DNA from: Zhongshania sp.
GTDB taxonomy: Bacteria; Pseudomonadota; Gammaproteobacteria; Pseudomonadales; Spongiibacteraceae
Reading direction: 5' to 3'
DNA: 64,000 nucleotides
Assembly (NCBI GenBank): GCA_018066965.1
Contig: JAGPVP010000083.1
Span: 34,307 to 98,306 of the forward strand
Below the pieces are notes generated by a model that was not told where the DNA came from, did no database searches, and was given only the letters and a program-made list of their open reading frames with translations. Shown here piece after piece: positions 46,403 through 55,988 of this stretch (position 1 is its first letter; each line of letters opens with the position of its first letter). The position numbers were made by a program, and so were the translations under genes.

Positions 46403-48952
46403 ATGACTGACAAACACCGCCTGCTTATTATTGGTAACGGCCCCGTTGGCCACCAATTTATCGAATCCATAGTCGAGAGCGGTCAGTCCGATCAATTCGA
46501 CATTACCGTTATCGGCGAAGAGCCTCGCCCAGCCTACGACCGAGTTCATCTAACAGCATGGTTTGAAACCCGCGAAGCGGCGGCGCTAAACATGGTGAAA
46601 GAAGGCTTTTATCAAGACAACCGCATTACAGCTTTGACTAACGAGAAAGTCACTGAAATTGACCGCGCGGCCAAGATAGTTAGCACCGACAAAGGTCAGC
46701 AATATGCGTATGACCAACTGATTTTATCTACTGGGTCGTTCCCCTTTGTACCGCCGGTACCCGGCCATGACCGTAAAAATTGCTTTGTCTATCGCACCAT
46801 TGAAGACCTAGAAGCCATTACTGCTGCTGCGGCCAACGCCAAAGTCGGCGCCGTTGTTGGTGGCGGCCTACTCGGTCTTGAGGCCGCTAAGGCCATTATG
46901 GATTTAGGCTTAAAAACCCACGTTATTGAATTTGCGCCTCGTCTTATGGCAGTGCAAGTAGACGAAGGCGGTGGTGCGCTACTGCGCCGTAAAATTGAAG
47001 AGCTGGGGGTATCAGTACACACCCAGAAAAATACTCAACAAATTATTGATGGCGACGAATGCGTTCATAAACTGCAGTTTGCCGATGGCGCCGAACTAGA
47101 AACCGATATTTTGGTGTTCTCGGCCGGTATTCGTCCACAAGACGCGCTGGCCCGCCAATGTGAACTCGATGTTGGCGAGCGCGGCGGTATTGTCATTAAC
47201 GATAGCTGCCAAACCTCTGACCCTGCCATTTACGCTATTGGTGAATGCGCCCTGTGGGGCGGTCGCATTTACGGTCTTATCGCACCGGGCTGGGATATGG
47301 CTCGCGTTGCTGCCGACCACGTACTGGGCGGCATTGAGCAAAAAGCCTTCACCGGCGCTGACATGAGCACCAAACTTAAGCTGATGGGCGTTGATGTCGC
47401 CTCTATTGGCGATGCCCACGCCACCACCGCCGGCGCCAAGTGCTATACCTTTATCGACGAAAAGGCCGAAGTGTACAAAAAGATCGTTGTCACCAACGAC
47501 GGTCAACACCTGCTGGGCGCGGTATTAATTGGCGAAGCCAATGACTATGGCACCCTACTGCAATTTGCACTGAATAAAATCACCCTGCCCGAGCAACCCG
47601 AAGGCATGATTCTGCCGAGCTTAGATGGCAGCGCAGGGGTTGGTCTTGGGGTTGACGCCCTGCCCGATGTCGCCCAAATTTGCTCATGCAATAATGTCAG
47701 CAAAGGTGATTTATGCGCGGCCGTACAAGGCGGCGCCATGACCGTTGGCGATCTAAAAGCCTGCACTAAAGCAGCAACCACCTGCGGCGGCTGCACCGCA
47801 CTAGTTGGCCAAGTACTGAACGCCGAGCTGACCAAAATGGGCGTCGAGGTCAACACCGACCTCTGCGAGCACTTCCCCTACACCCGCCAAGAAATTTATC
47901 ATTTGGTGCGGGTTGGTGAGATCAAGTCCTTTGACGAATTATTAGAAAAGCACGGCAGCGGCCACGGCTGTGAAATCTGTAAGCCCACCGCCGCGTCTAT
48001 CCTTGCCTCGTGTTGGAACGACTACATTCTGGAGCCAAAACACGCCAGTCTGCAGGACACCAACGACCGCTTCTTAGCCAATATGCAAAAAAACGGCACC
48101 TACTCTGTCGTACCGCGCATGGCGGGCGGTGAAGTCACCCCCGATGGCTTAATTGCCGTCGGCCAAGTCGCGAAAAAATACAATCTCTACACCAAAATTA
48201 CCGGTGGTCAGCGGGTCGATTTATTCGGCGCCACCCTCGACCAACTACCGCGCATTTGGGAAGAGTTGATCAGCGCTGGTTTTGAATCTGGCCACGCCTA
48301 CGGCAAGTCCTTGCGTACCGTTAAATCCTGTGTCGGCTCAACATGGTGTCGCTACGGCGTGCAAGACAGCGTCGGCAAAGCCATCAACCTTGAAAACCGC
48401 TACAAGGGTTTACGCTCACCGCACAAACTTAAAATGGCCGTGTCTGGCTGCACCCGTGAATGTGCAGAGGCACAGAGCAAAGACGTGGGTGTTATCGCCA
48501 CCGAAAAAGGCTGGAATCTGTACTTGTGTGGCAACGGCGGCATGAAACCGCGTCACGCAGATTTGTTTGCCTCCGACATCGACACCGACACCATGGTCAA
48601 GTACATCGACCGCTTCCTAATGTTCTATGTTCGCACCGCAGACCGGCTACAACGCACCTCGGTATGGATGGAAAACCTCGAAGGCGGCCTAGAGTACTTG
48701 CGCAAAGTCATCATCGACGACTCACTGGGAATTTGTGCTGATCTTGAGGCCGAAATGGAACACGTGGTAGACACCTACCAGTGCGAATGGAAAACCACGG
48801 TTGAAAACCCAGAGAAAGTAAAACAATTCCGCAGCTTTGTGAATGCCGACAAGAGCGACAAGGAAATTGTATTCATTCAAGAGCGCGGTCAAATTCGCCC
48901 AGCCTCTGAGGCCGAAAAAATCGCCGACACCGATTTGATTGCGGTCGCATAA
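46403..48952 (+). CDS. nirB: Nitrite reductase (NADH) large subunit
   Basis: 849-residue cytoplasmic enzyme reducing nitrite to ammonia with NADH. The order is FAD/NAD domain (IIGNGPVGHQFIES), the BFD-like 2Fe-2S region (CSCNNVSKGDL and TTCGGC), the ferredoxin-like halves and the sirohaem/4Fe-4S centre with CVGSTWC and CTREC. The ATG at 46403 follows AAAGGAAGT; the upstream extension to 46304 runs through the promoter and is not real. With nirD it forms a sigma-54/NtrC-controlled operon divergent from nasA. No nitrate reductase gene is in the window. Confidence 0.97.
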   Translation: MTDKHRLLIIGNGPVGHQFIESIVESGQSDQFDITVIGEEPRPAYDRVHLTAWFETREAAALNMVKEGFYQDNRITALTNEKVTEIDRAAKIVSTDKGQQYAYDQLILSTGSFPFVPPVPGHDRKNCFVYRTIEDLEAITAAAANAKVGAVVGGGLLGLEAAKAIMDLGLKTHVIEFAPRLMAVQVDEGGGALLRRKIEELGVSVHTQKNTQQIIDGDECVHKLQFADGAELETDILVFSAGIRPQDALARQCELDVGERGGIVINDSCQTSDPAIYAIGECALWGGRIYGLIAPGWDMARVAADHVLGGIEQKAFTGADMSTKLKLMGVDVASIGDAHATTAGAKCYTFIDEKAEVYKKIVVTNDGQHLLGAVLIGEANDYGTLLQFALNKITLPEQPEGMILPSLDGSAGVGLGVDALPDVAQICSCNNVSKGDLCAAVQGGAMTVGDLKACTKAATTCGGCTALVGQVLNAELTKMGVEVNTDLCEHFPYTRQEIYHLVRVGEIKSFDELLEKHGSGHGCEICKPTAASILASCWNDYILEPKHASLQDTNDRFLANMQKNGTYSVVPRMAGGEVTPDGLIAVGQVAKKYNLYTKITGGQRVDLFGATLDQLPRIWEELISAGFESGHAYGKSLRTVKSCVGSTWCRYGVQDSVGKAINLENRYKGLRSPHKLKMAVSGCTRECAEAQSKDVGVIATEKGWNLYLCGNGGMKPRHADLFASDIDTDTMVKYIDRFLMFYVRTADRLQRTSVWMENLEGGLEYLRKVIIDDSLGICADLEAEMEHVVDTYQCEWKTTVENPEKVKQFRSFVNADKSDKEIVFIQERGQIRPASEAEKIADTDLIAVA

Positions 48953-48967
48953 GACACTTAATTAATA

Positions 48968-48993
48968 GACTGATCAATCCCGATTGATCAGTC
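48968..48993 (+). other. Perfect hairpin between nirB and nirD
   Basis: GACTGATCAAT at 48968-48978 pairs perfectly with ATTGATCAGTC at 48983-48993 (loop CCCG). There is no T-run, so it may protect or process the mRNA and set the NirB:NirD ratio. Confidence 0.6.
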
Positions 48994-49021
48994 AGTATTA
49001 AATTTATATGAGGATTACCCC

Positions 49022-49345
49022 ATGTCGTGGACAACTGTTTGCCGCCTCGATGACATACTGCCAAACACCGGCGTTGCCGCCTTAATTGACGAAACCCAAG
49101 TGGCCATATTCCGCGTTAACGACGCCGTTTACGCGCTGGCCAACAAAGACCCATTTAGCAATGCCAACGTGTTATCTAGAGGTATTGTTTGCAGCATTCA
49201 AGGCACGCTTGTCGTAGCGTCCCCTATATATAAACAACATTTTAGTCTTGAGGCAGGCAAATGCCTGGAAGACGACAGCATATCTATTGCGTGCTACGAC
49301 GTGCGCACAGAAGGCGAATCTGTGCAGGTTCGCCTTAGTCATTAA
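49022..49345 (+). CDS. nirD: Nitrite reductase (NADH) small subunit
   Basis: 107 residues of the Rieske-like NirD family, here without Cys/His cluster ligands (as in typical NirD). GVAALIDETQVAIFRVNDAVYALANKDPFS and the CSIQGTLVVASPIYKQHFSLEAG stretch match the family. It lies 69 bases after nirB and needs NirB to work. Confidence 0.95.
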   Translation: MSWTTVCRLDDILPNTGVAALIDETQVAIFRVNDAVYALANKDPFSNANVLSRGIVCSIQGTLVVASPIYKQHFSLEAGKCLEDDSISIACYDVRTEGESVQVRLSH

Positions 49346-49356
49346 CCAATATAAAA

Positions 49357-49430
49357 CGACGCCTAGCGTCGGGTTTAACCGTAGTCTCCCCCTCGTCCGG
49401 CTATCACTTAAGGTGGTGCCGGCTTTTTTT
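49357..49430 (+). terminator. Tandem terminator hairpins after nirD
   Basis: CGACGC/GCGTCG pair at 49357-49371 and are followed by GGTTT. A second stem, CCGG..ATCAC/GTGGT..CCGG at 49397-49422, is followed by CTTTTTTT. The second is a good rho-independent terminator. Confidence 0.72.
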
Positions 49431-49493
49431 ATTAACGACTTACTTTTAGTTGTAGTCGGTGCAATAAAAATTGCCCAACCCTCGCTAAATAAA

Positions 49494-50090
49494 CTATTCG
49501 TGTAACGTATGCTCACCTACCAACAACGGCAACAAGGTCATTACGACCCGCCCAAGCTTTTCTGATGGCCCGTCATCCAAAGCCACCTGGCCCTGAGCAA
49601 CAAGATTAAACCCATTATGTAAGGCAGCGCCTAGCACAATCGTCGCCAATGCCTCGGCATCGGCTGTTGATGCCAACTCCCCTTCACGCTGAAACTCTAC
49701 AAATCGCGCCACCACCAAACTGTGTAAAGGGTGCCGCTTGTCACCCATCATCCCGCCGATAAATTCTTCTCGCCCCCACAACGAGGCCGTCAGCGGAAGA
49801 ATGGCGATATAAAATAATTCAGCCGCTTTATAAACCTGCTGTAACCAATTGGCTAAATCGCCTTTAGGATCAGCGCTAACCGCTGCCTTTACGACCTGCA
49901 CTTCGGGTAACCGTTCGCCAACCAAGGCGTATAGCAAACCGGCTTTATCACCAAAATTATTAAACACACTGGCTTCCGTGGTGCCCGCGCAATTTGCAAT
50001 ATGGCGAGTGGTCATTGCGGAAATACCCTCGCTTTGTAGCAAGCTATACGCCGCGTCTAATAATTGCTCCCTAACTCTTGGTCTAGCCAT
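49494..50090 (-). CDS. TetR/AcrR-family transcriptional regulator
   Basis: 198 residues. The N-terminal helix-turn-helix reads LLDAAYSLLQSEGISAMTTRHIANCAG followed by ASVFNNFGDKAGLL. The C-terminal ligand domain is hydrophobic and of unknown specificity. It is divergent from the crotonase gene at 50333, which it probably controls; CACTAAA repeats lie between them. Confidence 0.88.
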   Translation of the reverse strand: MARPRVREQLLDAAYSLLQSEGISAMTTRHIANCAGTTEASVFNNFGDKAGLLYALVGERLPEVQVVKAAVSADPKGDLANWLQQVYKAAELFYIAILPLTASLWGREEFIGGMMGDKRHPLHSLVVARFVEFQREGELASTADAEALATIVLGAALHNGFNLVAQGQVALDDGPSEKLGRVVMTLLPLLVGEHTLHE

Positions 50091-50213
50091 TTATCCATTC
50101 CTCAATCACACCGCGGTGGCAATCCGGTGGAAAAATCCATTTAAGTATCTCGCCGTATACATAAAACACTATTCGACGCGGTCGCTTCCCTTTTTGAGAC
50201 CAATCAAAACCTA

Positions 50214-50285
50214 TTTAGTGCAATGCCCTAGCCGAGCATAAAACACCAATATAAGGCATGAACACTAAAAAAGTGCCACACTAAA
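50214..50285. promoter_or_regulatory. CACTAAA repeats between TetR and crotonase genes
   Basis: TTTAGTG at 50214-50220 and CACTAAA at 50263-50269 and 50279-50285. The last two are direct repeats 16 bases apart, just before the crotonase leader. They may be the TetR operator, but the dyad is loose. Confidence 0.3.
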
Positions 50286-50332
50286 TGCGATATAAGAATA
50301 CATTCCCTATAAAAATAGCACGGTAAACCGCA

Positions 50333-51133
50333 ATGCCAGACACATCAGTCACCGTCATAGTAGAGCGCCGCCCACCCTTGCTGTGGATCACCATAAATCG
50401 CCCAAACGTCCGTAATGCGGTAGACGGTAAAACGGCACGGGCGCTGGCCGAGGCATTCATAGCCTTCGACACCGACCCAGAGCTTTCTGTCGCCATCTTA
50501 ACTGGGGCCGAAGGCAGTTTTTGCGCAGGGGCAGATTTAAAGGCAGTTGCCAGCGAAGATTCCGTGCTCCGCAACCCGCTCAATATCGACGGCATTGGCC
50601 CCATGGGCCCAAGCCGTATGCAGTTGAACAAGCCCGTTATTGCCGCCATCGACGGCTACTGCGTTGCCGGCGGATTAGAGCTTGCCCTGTGGTGTGACAT
50701 GCGCATAGCCACCCAGCGAGCGGTGTTTGGCGTGTTTTGCCGCCGCTTTGGGGTGCCGCTTATCGACGGCGGCACCGTGCGCTTACCTCGTTTGATAGGC
50801 ATGAGCCGCGCCATGGACATGATTCTAACCGGCCGCGCAGTAGACGCCAGCGAAGCCCTCGCCATGGGCTTAGCAAACCGAGTCGTCACGCCTGAGCAAC
50901 TACGTGACAGCGCTGAACAACTGGCCCTGCAAATTGCGGCCTTTCCCCAGCAGTGTTTGCGTAACGACCGCCGCAGCGCTTACCAACAATGGGGAATGGA
51001 CGAGGCAGAAGCTATTAACAATGAATTCAAATGGGGACTAGAAACCCTCACCAGTGGCGAAACAGTCTCTGGCGCAAAACGCTTTGAGCAAGGCGCTGGC
51101 CGTCACGGTAGCAAAGACAGCACCGCAGGCTAA
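50333..51133 (+). CDS. Enoyl-CoA hydratase/isomerase family (crotonase) protein
   Basis: 266 residues. The crotonase fold shows LWITINRPNVRNAVDGKT, the oxyanion-hole segments GSFCAGADLKAV and DGYCVAGGLELALWCDMRIA, and RLPRLIGMSRAMDMILTGR. In the second segment the usual Glu pair of hydratases is not clearly present, so it may be another crotonase activity. It is divergent from the TetR regulator, which suggests control by an acyl-CoA-like signal. Confidence 0.86.
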   Translation: MPDTSVTVIVERRPPLLWITINRPNVRNAVDGKTARALAEAFIAFDTDPELSVAILTGAEGSFCAGADLKAVASEDSVLRNPLNIDGIGPMGPSRMQLNKPVIAAIDGYCVAGGLELALWCDMRIATQRAVFGVFCRRFGVPLIDGGTVRLPRLIGMSRAMDMILTGRAVDASEALAMGLANRVVTPEQLRDSAEQLALQIAAFPQQCLRNDRRSAYQQWGMDEAEAINNEFKWGLETLTSGETVSGAKRFEQGAGRHGSKDSTAG

Positions 51134-51247
51134 ACGCACAATACCGAGCACAATCTAACAAGGGAACGATTGACCACTTCCCCCTTCTAAACTCAGGCGC
51201 TGGCGCTACGACATTGCTGGCAACATTAATTTAAGCTAGGTGAATGG

Positions 51248-52102
51248 ATGCCATTAACACGCCAAAACTCGATACTTACACTGCGCCACCGCAATACCAA
51301 CACGCTACGTCTGTTGCTGCTGAGCGCAATCCTGCTACTTGCACCACTTAGCAATAACGCCTTTGCTGCAAGCGAAGAAAAAACCAATACCGAGCACCAA
51401 TCTACCTCTGCAGCAAGCGATCTCAGCGAAGACGAAATTACCGTCGTCAGCTACCAAGAAAGCGAATACCACGACCCCTTAATGGGCTTTAATCGCGCTA
51501 TGTTTGCGTTTAATGATTTCAGCTACCGCTATGTACTCATCCCCGTCGCCAAAACCTATAACTACATTGCCCCGCAACCCGTGCGAACCGGCGTTAGCAA
51601 TGTGTTTTCCAACATCAAAGCGCCCATCTATATTGTTAATCATCTATTGCAATGGGAACCATCAAAAGCCGGTAGTACCACCGCCCGGTTTTTAATTAAC
51701 ACCACTATTGGTCTTGCCGGAATATTTGACCCCGCCAAAGCATGGTTTGATTTACCCAAGCAGGAAACCGGCTTCTCTGACACGCTGGCAGAGTACGGCA
51801 GCGGCTACGGCACGTATTTAGTCCTTCCCTTTATTGGGCCATCGGACTTGCGCAGCGGCACCGGCGTGGTTGCGGATTATTTTCTAAACCCGATTCCCTA
51901 TATTGCCGAGCAGCCCGACAGTACTTACATCATGGCAGCTGACGCGGTACAAGGCTTTGCGCCAAAAGCCGAGAGCTACGAAACACTGCGCGCCAAAAGC
52001 GATGACCCCTATCTGTTTTTCCGCAATATGTATTTGCAGGGATTACTACGAGATCAGCAATACCAGACTGATGAATCGCCAACTAAATCTGCAGAACAAT
52101 AA
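51248..52102 (+). CDS. MlaA/VacJ-family protein without a lipobox
   Basis: 284 residues. The MlaA core is clear: DPLMGFNRAMFAFND, VRTGVSNVFSNIKAPIYIVNHLLQ and the DLRSGTGVVADYFLNP end. MlaA normally is an outer-membrane lipoprotein that takes phospholipids from the outer leaflet. Here the signal peptide ends NAFAASE and there is no Cys near it, so it should not be lipidated. It is 14 bases from an MMPL exporter, which suggests lipid transport without the usual MlaFEDB neighbours. Confidence 0.87.
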   Translation: MPLTRQNSILTLRHRNTNTLRLLLLSAILLLAPLSNNAFAASEEKTNTEHQSTSAASDLSEDEITVVSYQESEYHDPLMGFNRAMFAFNDFSYRYVLIPVAKTYNYIAPQPVRTGVSNVFSNIKAPIYIVNHLLQWEPSKAGSTTARFLINTTIGLAGIFDPAKAWFDLPKQETGFSDTLAEYGSGYGTYLVLPFIGPSDLRSGTGVVADYFLNPIPYIAEQPDSTYIMAADAVQGFAPKAESYETLRAKSDDPYLFFRNMYLQGLLRDQQYQTDESPTKSAEQ

Positions 52103-52116
52103 CAGGGACTCGATCC

Positions 52117-54540
52117 ATGCTGGACACGCTATTCGCTCGTCACAAACTTATTCTGTTGCTATTCGCGGTACTGGTCGGCTTCTTTGCATGGCATAGCCGC
52201 AGTTTTGAAATAAACGCATCTGCAGACACCTTAATCTCTGAAGACAATATCGACTTCATAGAAAGCCAAAAAATAAATCAGAAATTTTCACCCGAAGAAT
52301 TTTTAATTATTGCCTACCGCCCCAAAGATGGCGACATTTTTTCTAAGCAAAGCCTCCAGAACATCTCAGAGATCAGCAAAAAGATAAAACAGCTGAATCG
52401 AGTCAAAAGCGTGCGCTCGGTTATGAATGTGCCCTTGCTATCCAAAGCCGGACAGGGCCTCAGCGCGGACATGGACCCCAACGACTTCACCCAAGAAAAA
52501 CTACGATTACCGGCCGCCGAGCTGCGCACGCTCTTTAAAGACCACCCCATTTATGACGGCCTACTGATAAATCACGAGCAAACCGCATCGGGGATTCAAG
52601 TACTTTTTAAAACAGATATCATTTTACAAAACCTAGACGCCGATATTCTTGCCATTCAATCCAAGCGCTTAGACGGCCCGCTATCTAAAGAAGACAAAGC
52701 CAGTTTAAAAGCATTAAAGGCAAAGACCGCTCCCCTCGAAAAAGCACTTAGAGAAACTCGCAACCAAGAAATTGAAAGCCTGCGCAGTATTATTAAAGAC
52801 TATAGCGGCGACGCCGATCTCTATTTAGGTGGCGTACATGTGCTTGGCTACCAGCTCATCAGTATTATTCAACATGATTTAAGCGTGTTCGGCAGCGCCA
52901 TTGCGCTGCTTATTTGCCTACTAGTCTTCATGGTGTTTCGACGCTTCAGCTGGGTACTCATTACCGTAATATGCTGCGCTAGCAGTCTACTTATCACCGT
53001 TGGCGCATTTGGTTTACTCGGCTTAAAAGCCACCGTCATTTCCTCTAACTTTATATCACTGCAATTAATACTCAGTCTTGCCATTGTGATCCATCTCATA
53101 GTGCAATACCGCGAGGACGCGGAAATTCACCCCGACATCAGCCAACGAGAACTTGTTCTACGCGCGCTAAGAAACAAAATAGCGCCATGTTTTTTCGCGG
53201 GATTCACCACCTCATTAGGGTTTGCGTCACTGCTACTGAGCGAAATTGAGCCCGTCACCGCATTTGGCTGGATGATGATAGTCGCCATGGCGGTGACCAT
53301 TTTATGTACCTTGCTACTCTTTCCAGCGCTGCTACTGCTATTCCCCCGCGAACAGGCATCGCACAACAACTCCATACTGTTAAAACCCGTTCACAAACTA
53401 CAGGGGCTTTGCATCCGTCACGGCACAGCCATTATTCTCTTCAGCGTGGTATTTTTTACCGCCAGTGTATTCGGATCACTGCAACTGAATGTAGAAAACA
53501 GCTTCATCAATTACTTTAGCGACAGTACCGACGCTCACAAAGAGCTCAGTTTTATCGACAAAGAGTTTGGCGGCTCGACCCCACTAGATATTATTTACAC
53601 CCCACCGGAAGAACCTAGGCCGGATAAAAACCTAGTATTACGTGCCAAAGATATTCAAAACGTGCAGCGTATACAAAAGGCGCTAGGGGAATTTGAGGCC
53701 ATGGGCACCCGCCTATCCGTACTCAACTTCACCCAGCTCGCCAAACAAATTAACAATAACAAACCGCTAACCGAATATGAGCTGACTGCGATTTATTGGA
53801 CTTTAGATAAAAGTATTCGAGAAGATTTACTGAATAGCTTCTTTATAGAACCGCCTGCGCAACTGCGAATTAGCGCTAGGATTAAAGACAGCACAGAAGG
53901 TCTAGATCGCGGCGCCATGCTTGCTGACATTCACAAGAAAATTCAGGCTTTAGGTATATCAAAAGACGACTACCAACTCAGTAATTTATTTGTGCTTTAT
54001 CAGGCCATGCTTGAGCAATTATTCACCTCGCAAATACTCACTTTGGGCGCTGTATTTATCGCCTTAGGACTGGCCTTCTGCGTAATATTTCGCTCTCTTA
54101 AAATAGCCACAATCGCCATCGTTCCCAACATTATCTCGGCGATTGCCATACTCGGCGTGATGGGCTGGCTGAGAATTCCACTCGACTTTATGACAATGAC
54201 CATAGCGGCAATAGCGATGGGCATCGCGGTGGATGACACCATTCACTACACCCACCGCTATTTACAGGAACTCGAAAACAATAGCCCTGAAATAGCTGTA
54301 GAACGCAGCCACCACAGTGTCGGCTATGCGCTGATTTACACCTCACTCATTATTGCTATCGGCTTTGCGCTGCTCGCCTTTTCCGACTTTGTGCCGGGCG
54401 TGTTATTTGGCCTACTGACGGGACTGGCGATTATTATCGCGCTCATCGCCGACCTCACCCTACTGCCCGTGCTGCTGCAAAAATTTGTGCGGGGCAGTAT
54501 TCACGACAGTGCAGCCACGCCAGATGAAATGAGCAAGTAG
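52117..54540 (+). CDS. MMPL/RND-family exporter paired with MlaA-like protein
   Basis: 807-residue inner-membrane transporter: helix 1, large loop, five helices, repeated. It carries GIAVDDTIHYTHRY in the second half and shares the plan and many motifs with the exporter at 21531 (ASADTLISEDN, GGSTPLDIIY), but lacks its Asp-Phe repeat. Closeness to the MlaA-like gene suggests export of a lipid to the outer membrane. The substrate is not readable. Confidence 0.88.
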   Translation: MLDTLFARHKLILLLFAVLVGFFAWHSRSFEINASADTLISEDNIDFIESQKINQKFSPEEFLIIAYRPKDGDIFSKQSLQNISEISKKIKQLNRVKSVRSVMNVPLLSKAGQGLSADMDPNDFTQEKLRLPAAELRTLFKDHPIYDGLLINHEQTASGIQVLFKTDIILQNLDADILAIQSKRLDGPLSKEDKASLKALKAKTAPLEKALRETRNQEIESLRSIIKDYSGDADLYLGGVHVLGYQLISIIQHDLSVFGSAIALLICLLVFMVFRRFSWVLITVICCASSLLITVGAFGLLGLKATVISSNFISLQLILSLAIVIHLIVQYREDAEIHPDISQRELVLRALRNKIAPCFFAGFTTSLGFASLLLSEIEPVTAFGWMMIVAMAVTILCTLLLFPALLLLFPREQASHNNSILLKPVHKLQGLCIRHGTAIILFSVVFFTASVFGSLQLNVENSFINYFSDSTDAHKELSFIDKEFGGSTPLDIIYTPPEEPRPDKNLVLRAKDIQNVQRIQKALGEFEAMGTRLSVLNFTQLAKQINNNKPLTEYELTAIYWTLDKSIREDLLNSFFIEPPAQLRISARIKDSTEGLDRGAMLADIHKKIQALGISKDDYQLSNLFVLYQAMLEQLFTSQILTLGAVFIALGLAFCVIFRSLKIATIAIVPNIISAIAILGVMGWLRIPLDFMTMTIAAIAMGIAVDDTIHYTHRYLQELENNSPEIAVERSHHSVGYALIYTSLIIAIGFALLAFSDFVPGVLFGLLTGLAIIIALIADLTLLPVLLQKFVRGSIHDSAATPDEMSK

Positions 54541-54678
54541 TTTACGTGACGCACAACTGGCAATTTATCTGGGGATATTCCTTTTGCTCGTGCCGATGAT
54601 AAAAGTTAACACTGAGCACCGTAAGATATGAGCGTGTTGAGCGTGATCAACTGACGGCCGGTGTTGGTAAAAATTCGT

Positions 54679-54862
54679 CATCGAGTTAACTCGGCGTATC
54701 GCCCCTCGGCCTAAGGGCCGCCCCTGTGGGCGTTCAAAACGACTATCCCGCCGTTTTGTCCTCCACGCGTCGCAAGTAACCGCGCGAGAAAAACTCGCCT
54801 GCGGCTCAAACAGTTTCCCGCTTAACCCGTTATTTACTGCAGTGCTCAGCGGAGCTGAAGGG
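54679..54862. repeat. Long direct repeat, copy A
   Basis: 184 bases about 90% identical by eye to copy B. It begins with the palindrome CGAGTTAACTCG, then nested GC-rich dyads and a CAAAACG..CCGTTTTG stem that has one mismatch here. Non-coding and possibly a multicopy genomic repeat. Confidence 0.8.
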
Positions 54863-55195
54863 ATTGGTGGCCGCGGGGGTTATTTTGGTAAAAGCTATCT
54901 CAACCGTAAGATGAAAATTCTTTAGTACCTCGTCATACCCGACCCCGATCGGGTATCCAGGTGAGCGTAGCGAATGCCTTTGTTTAGATACCTGATTTTG
55001 GACTAGTTTTTCAGTTTACTGCTAGCCTTGGTTTCGCCCTCGCTGGGCGACTACGTTATTCGGCACTACGTGCCTCACCCTACGGGTCACCAAAAAGCGG
55101 CGATCAATTAGAAAACCATGTCTTTTTGCTTAATCCAAAAATAAAGTAAGCAAAGAAAAAAGGCACCCTACATCACCGTCGATGGCAAAAAGCGC

Positions 55196-55381
55196 CATCG
55201 AGTTAACTCGGGGCGTCCTGCCCCTCGGCCTAAAGGCCGCCCCTACGGGCGTTCAAAACGGCTATCCTGCCGTTTTGTCATCCGCGCTTCACAAGTAACG
55301 GCGCGGGAAAAACTCGCCTGCGGCTCAAACAGTTTCCCGCTTAACCCGTTACTTGCTGCAGTGCTCAGCGGTGCTGAAGGG
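55196..55381. repeat. Long direct repeat, copy B
   Basis: 186 bases, the second copy in the same orientation, 517 bases downstream of copy A. It starts with the same palindrome and has a perfect 9-bp stem CAAAACGGC/GCCGTTTTG. Confidence 0.8.
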
Positions 55382-55561
55382 CGGTAGCGAGCGGGAGGCT
55401 GTATAGCAATTGACTAATAACCTTATGGTATCGCAGTTCTGTGGCTGCGGAATCGATGGCCGGAGTTGGGTAAAAAGCGGACGTACGATCGCTCCGAGCG
55501 ATTCGCATGCAGGGTGTTGTGGGGGCTGAGGGTTAGAGACCCTTGGCTACCCGATTATGTT

Positions 55562-55873
55562 TCATGATACCCATACTACAATTCCCACTAGAAATATTAC
55601 CCACACCCCGTTCACACACAGAAAAAGTCTTGTAACTAGAGGGTCGTTATGACGCAGATCAACCTGACTTTCAGTTAAGAACATAAATGCTGGTGGCATC
55701 ATTCTAGCTGTGAAGTAGTCGACAACATAAAGCTCTATTACCAGACCGAAGACAAATGCTTGAAAAAGTTCCCATGTAAGTAGGAAGAAGAATCCGGATA
55801 GAACTAGGATAACTACACCGCGGGTGCTATATCGCGTGGAGTACGTCTGCACTTTTTCTCGCAGTGGGATCAT
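55562..55873 (-). CDS. Small membrane protein in cassette array
   Basis: 103 residues with two or three hydrophobic segments (about 18-42, 44-62 and 84-101). No family recognised. There is no good ribosome site. It follows an attC-like site in gene order, as a cassette would, but no attC is visible after its own stop. Confidence 0.55.
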   Translation of the reverse strand: MIPLREKVQTYSTRYSTRGVVILVLSGFFFLLTWELFQAFVFGLVIELYVVDYFTARMMPPAFMFLTESQVDLRHNDPLVTRLFLCVNGVWVIFLVGIVVWVS

Positions 55874-55910
55874 AGTATTTAAGTATCAAAACTTGGATGT
55901 TGGAGAAACA

Positions 55911-55983
55911 TAACAACGTCGCAAGCAAAGACGCGCGTTAGCGCGTCCAGCCCGAAGGGCGATTTTGCCTTGCCTTGTTAACT
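55911..55983 (-). repeat. attC-like recombination site 2
   Basis: On the minus strand AGTTAAC begins the site and a GTT core ends it. GCAAGGCAAAA near the start pairs with TTTGCTTGC near the end except for one extra G, the extrahelical base expected of an attC. GC-rich inner stems (GACGCG) follow. The outer boxes are less exact than in the next site. Confidence 0.6.
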
Positions 55984-55988
55984 GTTGA

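Larger units (their letters stand above)
54541..55561. other. Gene-free stretch with structured repeats
   Basis: 1.0 kb with no credible gene. It contains the long direct repeat pair (54679-54862 and 55196-55381), a perfect ATACCCGA/TCGGGTAT hairpin (54935-54956) and a partial third copy of the unit start near 55453. This is the left edge of the accessory island. Confidence 0.7.

Noticed and set aside
55440..55560. attC after the stop of the 103-residue membrane protein gene
   Set aside because: No paired arms or AAC/GTT cores were found; only a fragment like the start of the long repeat is seen.
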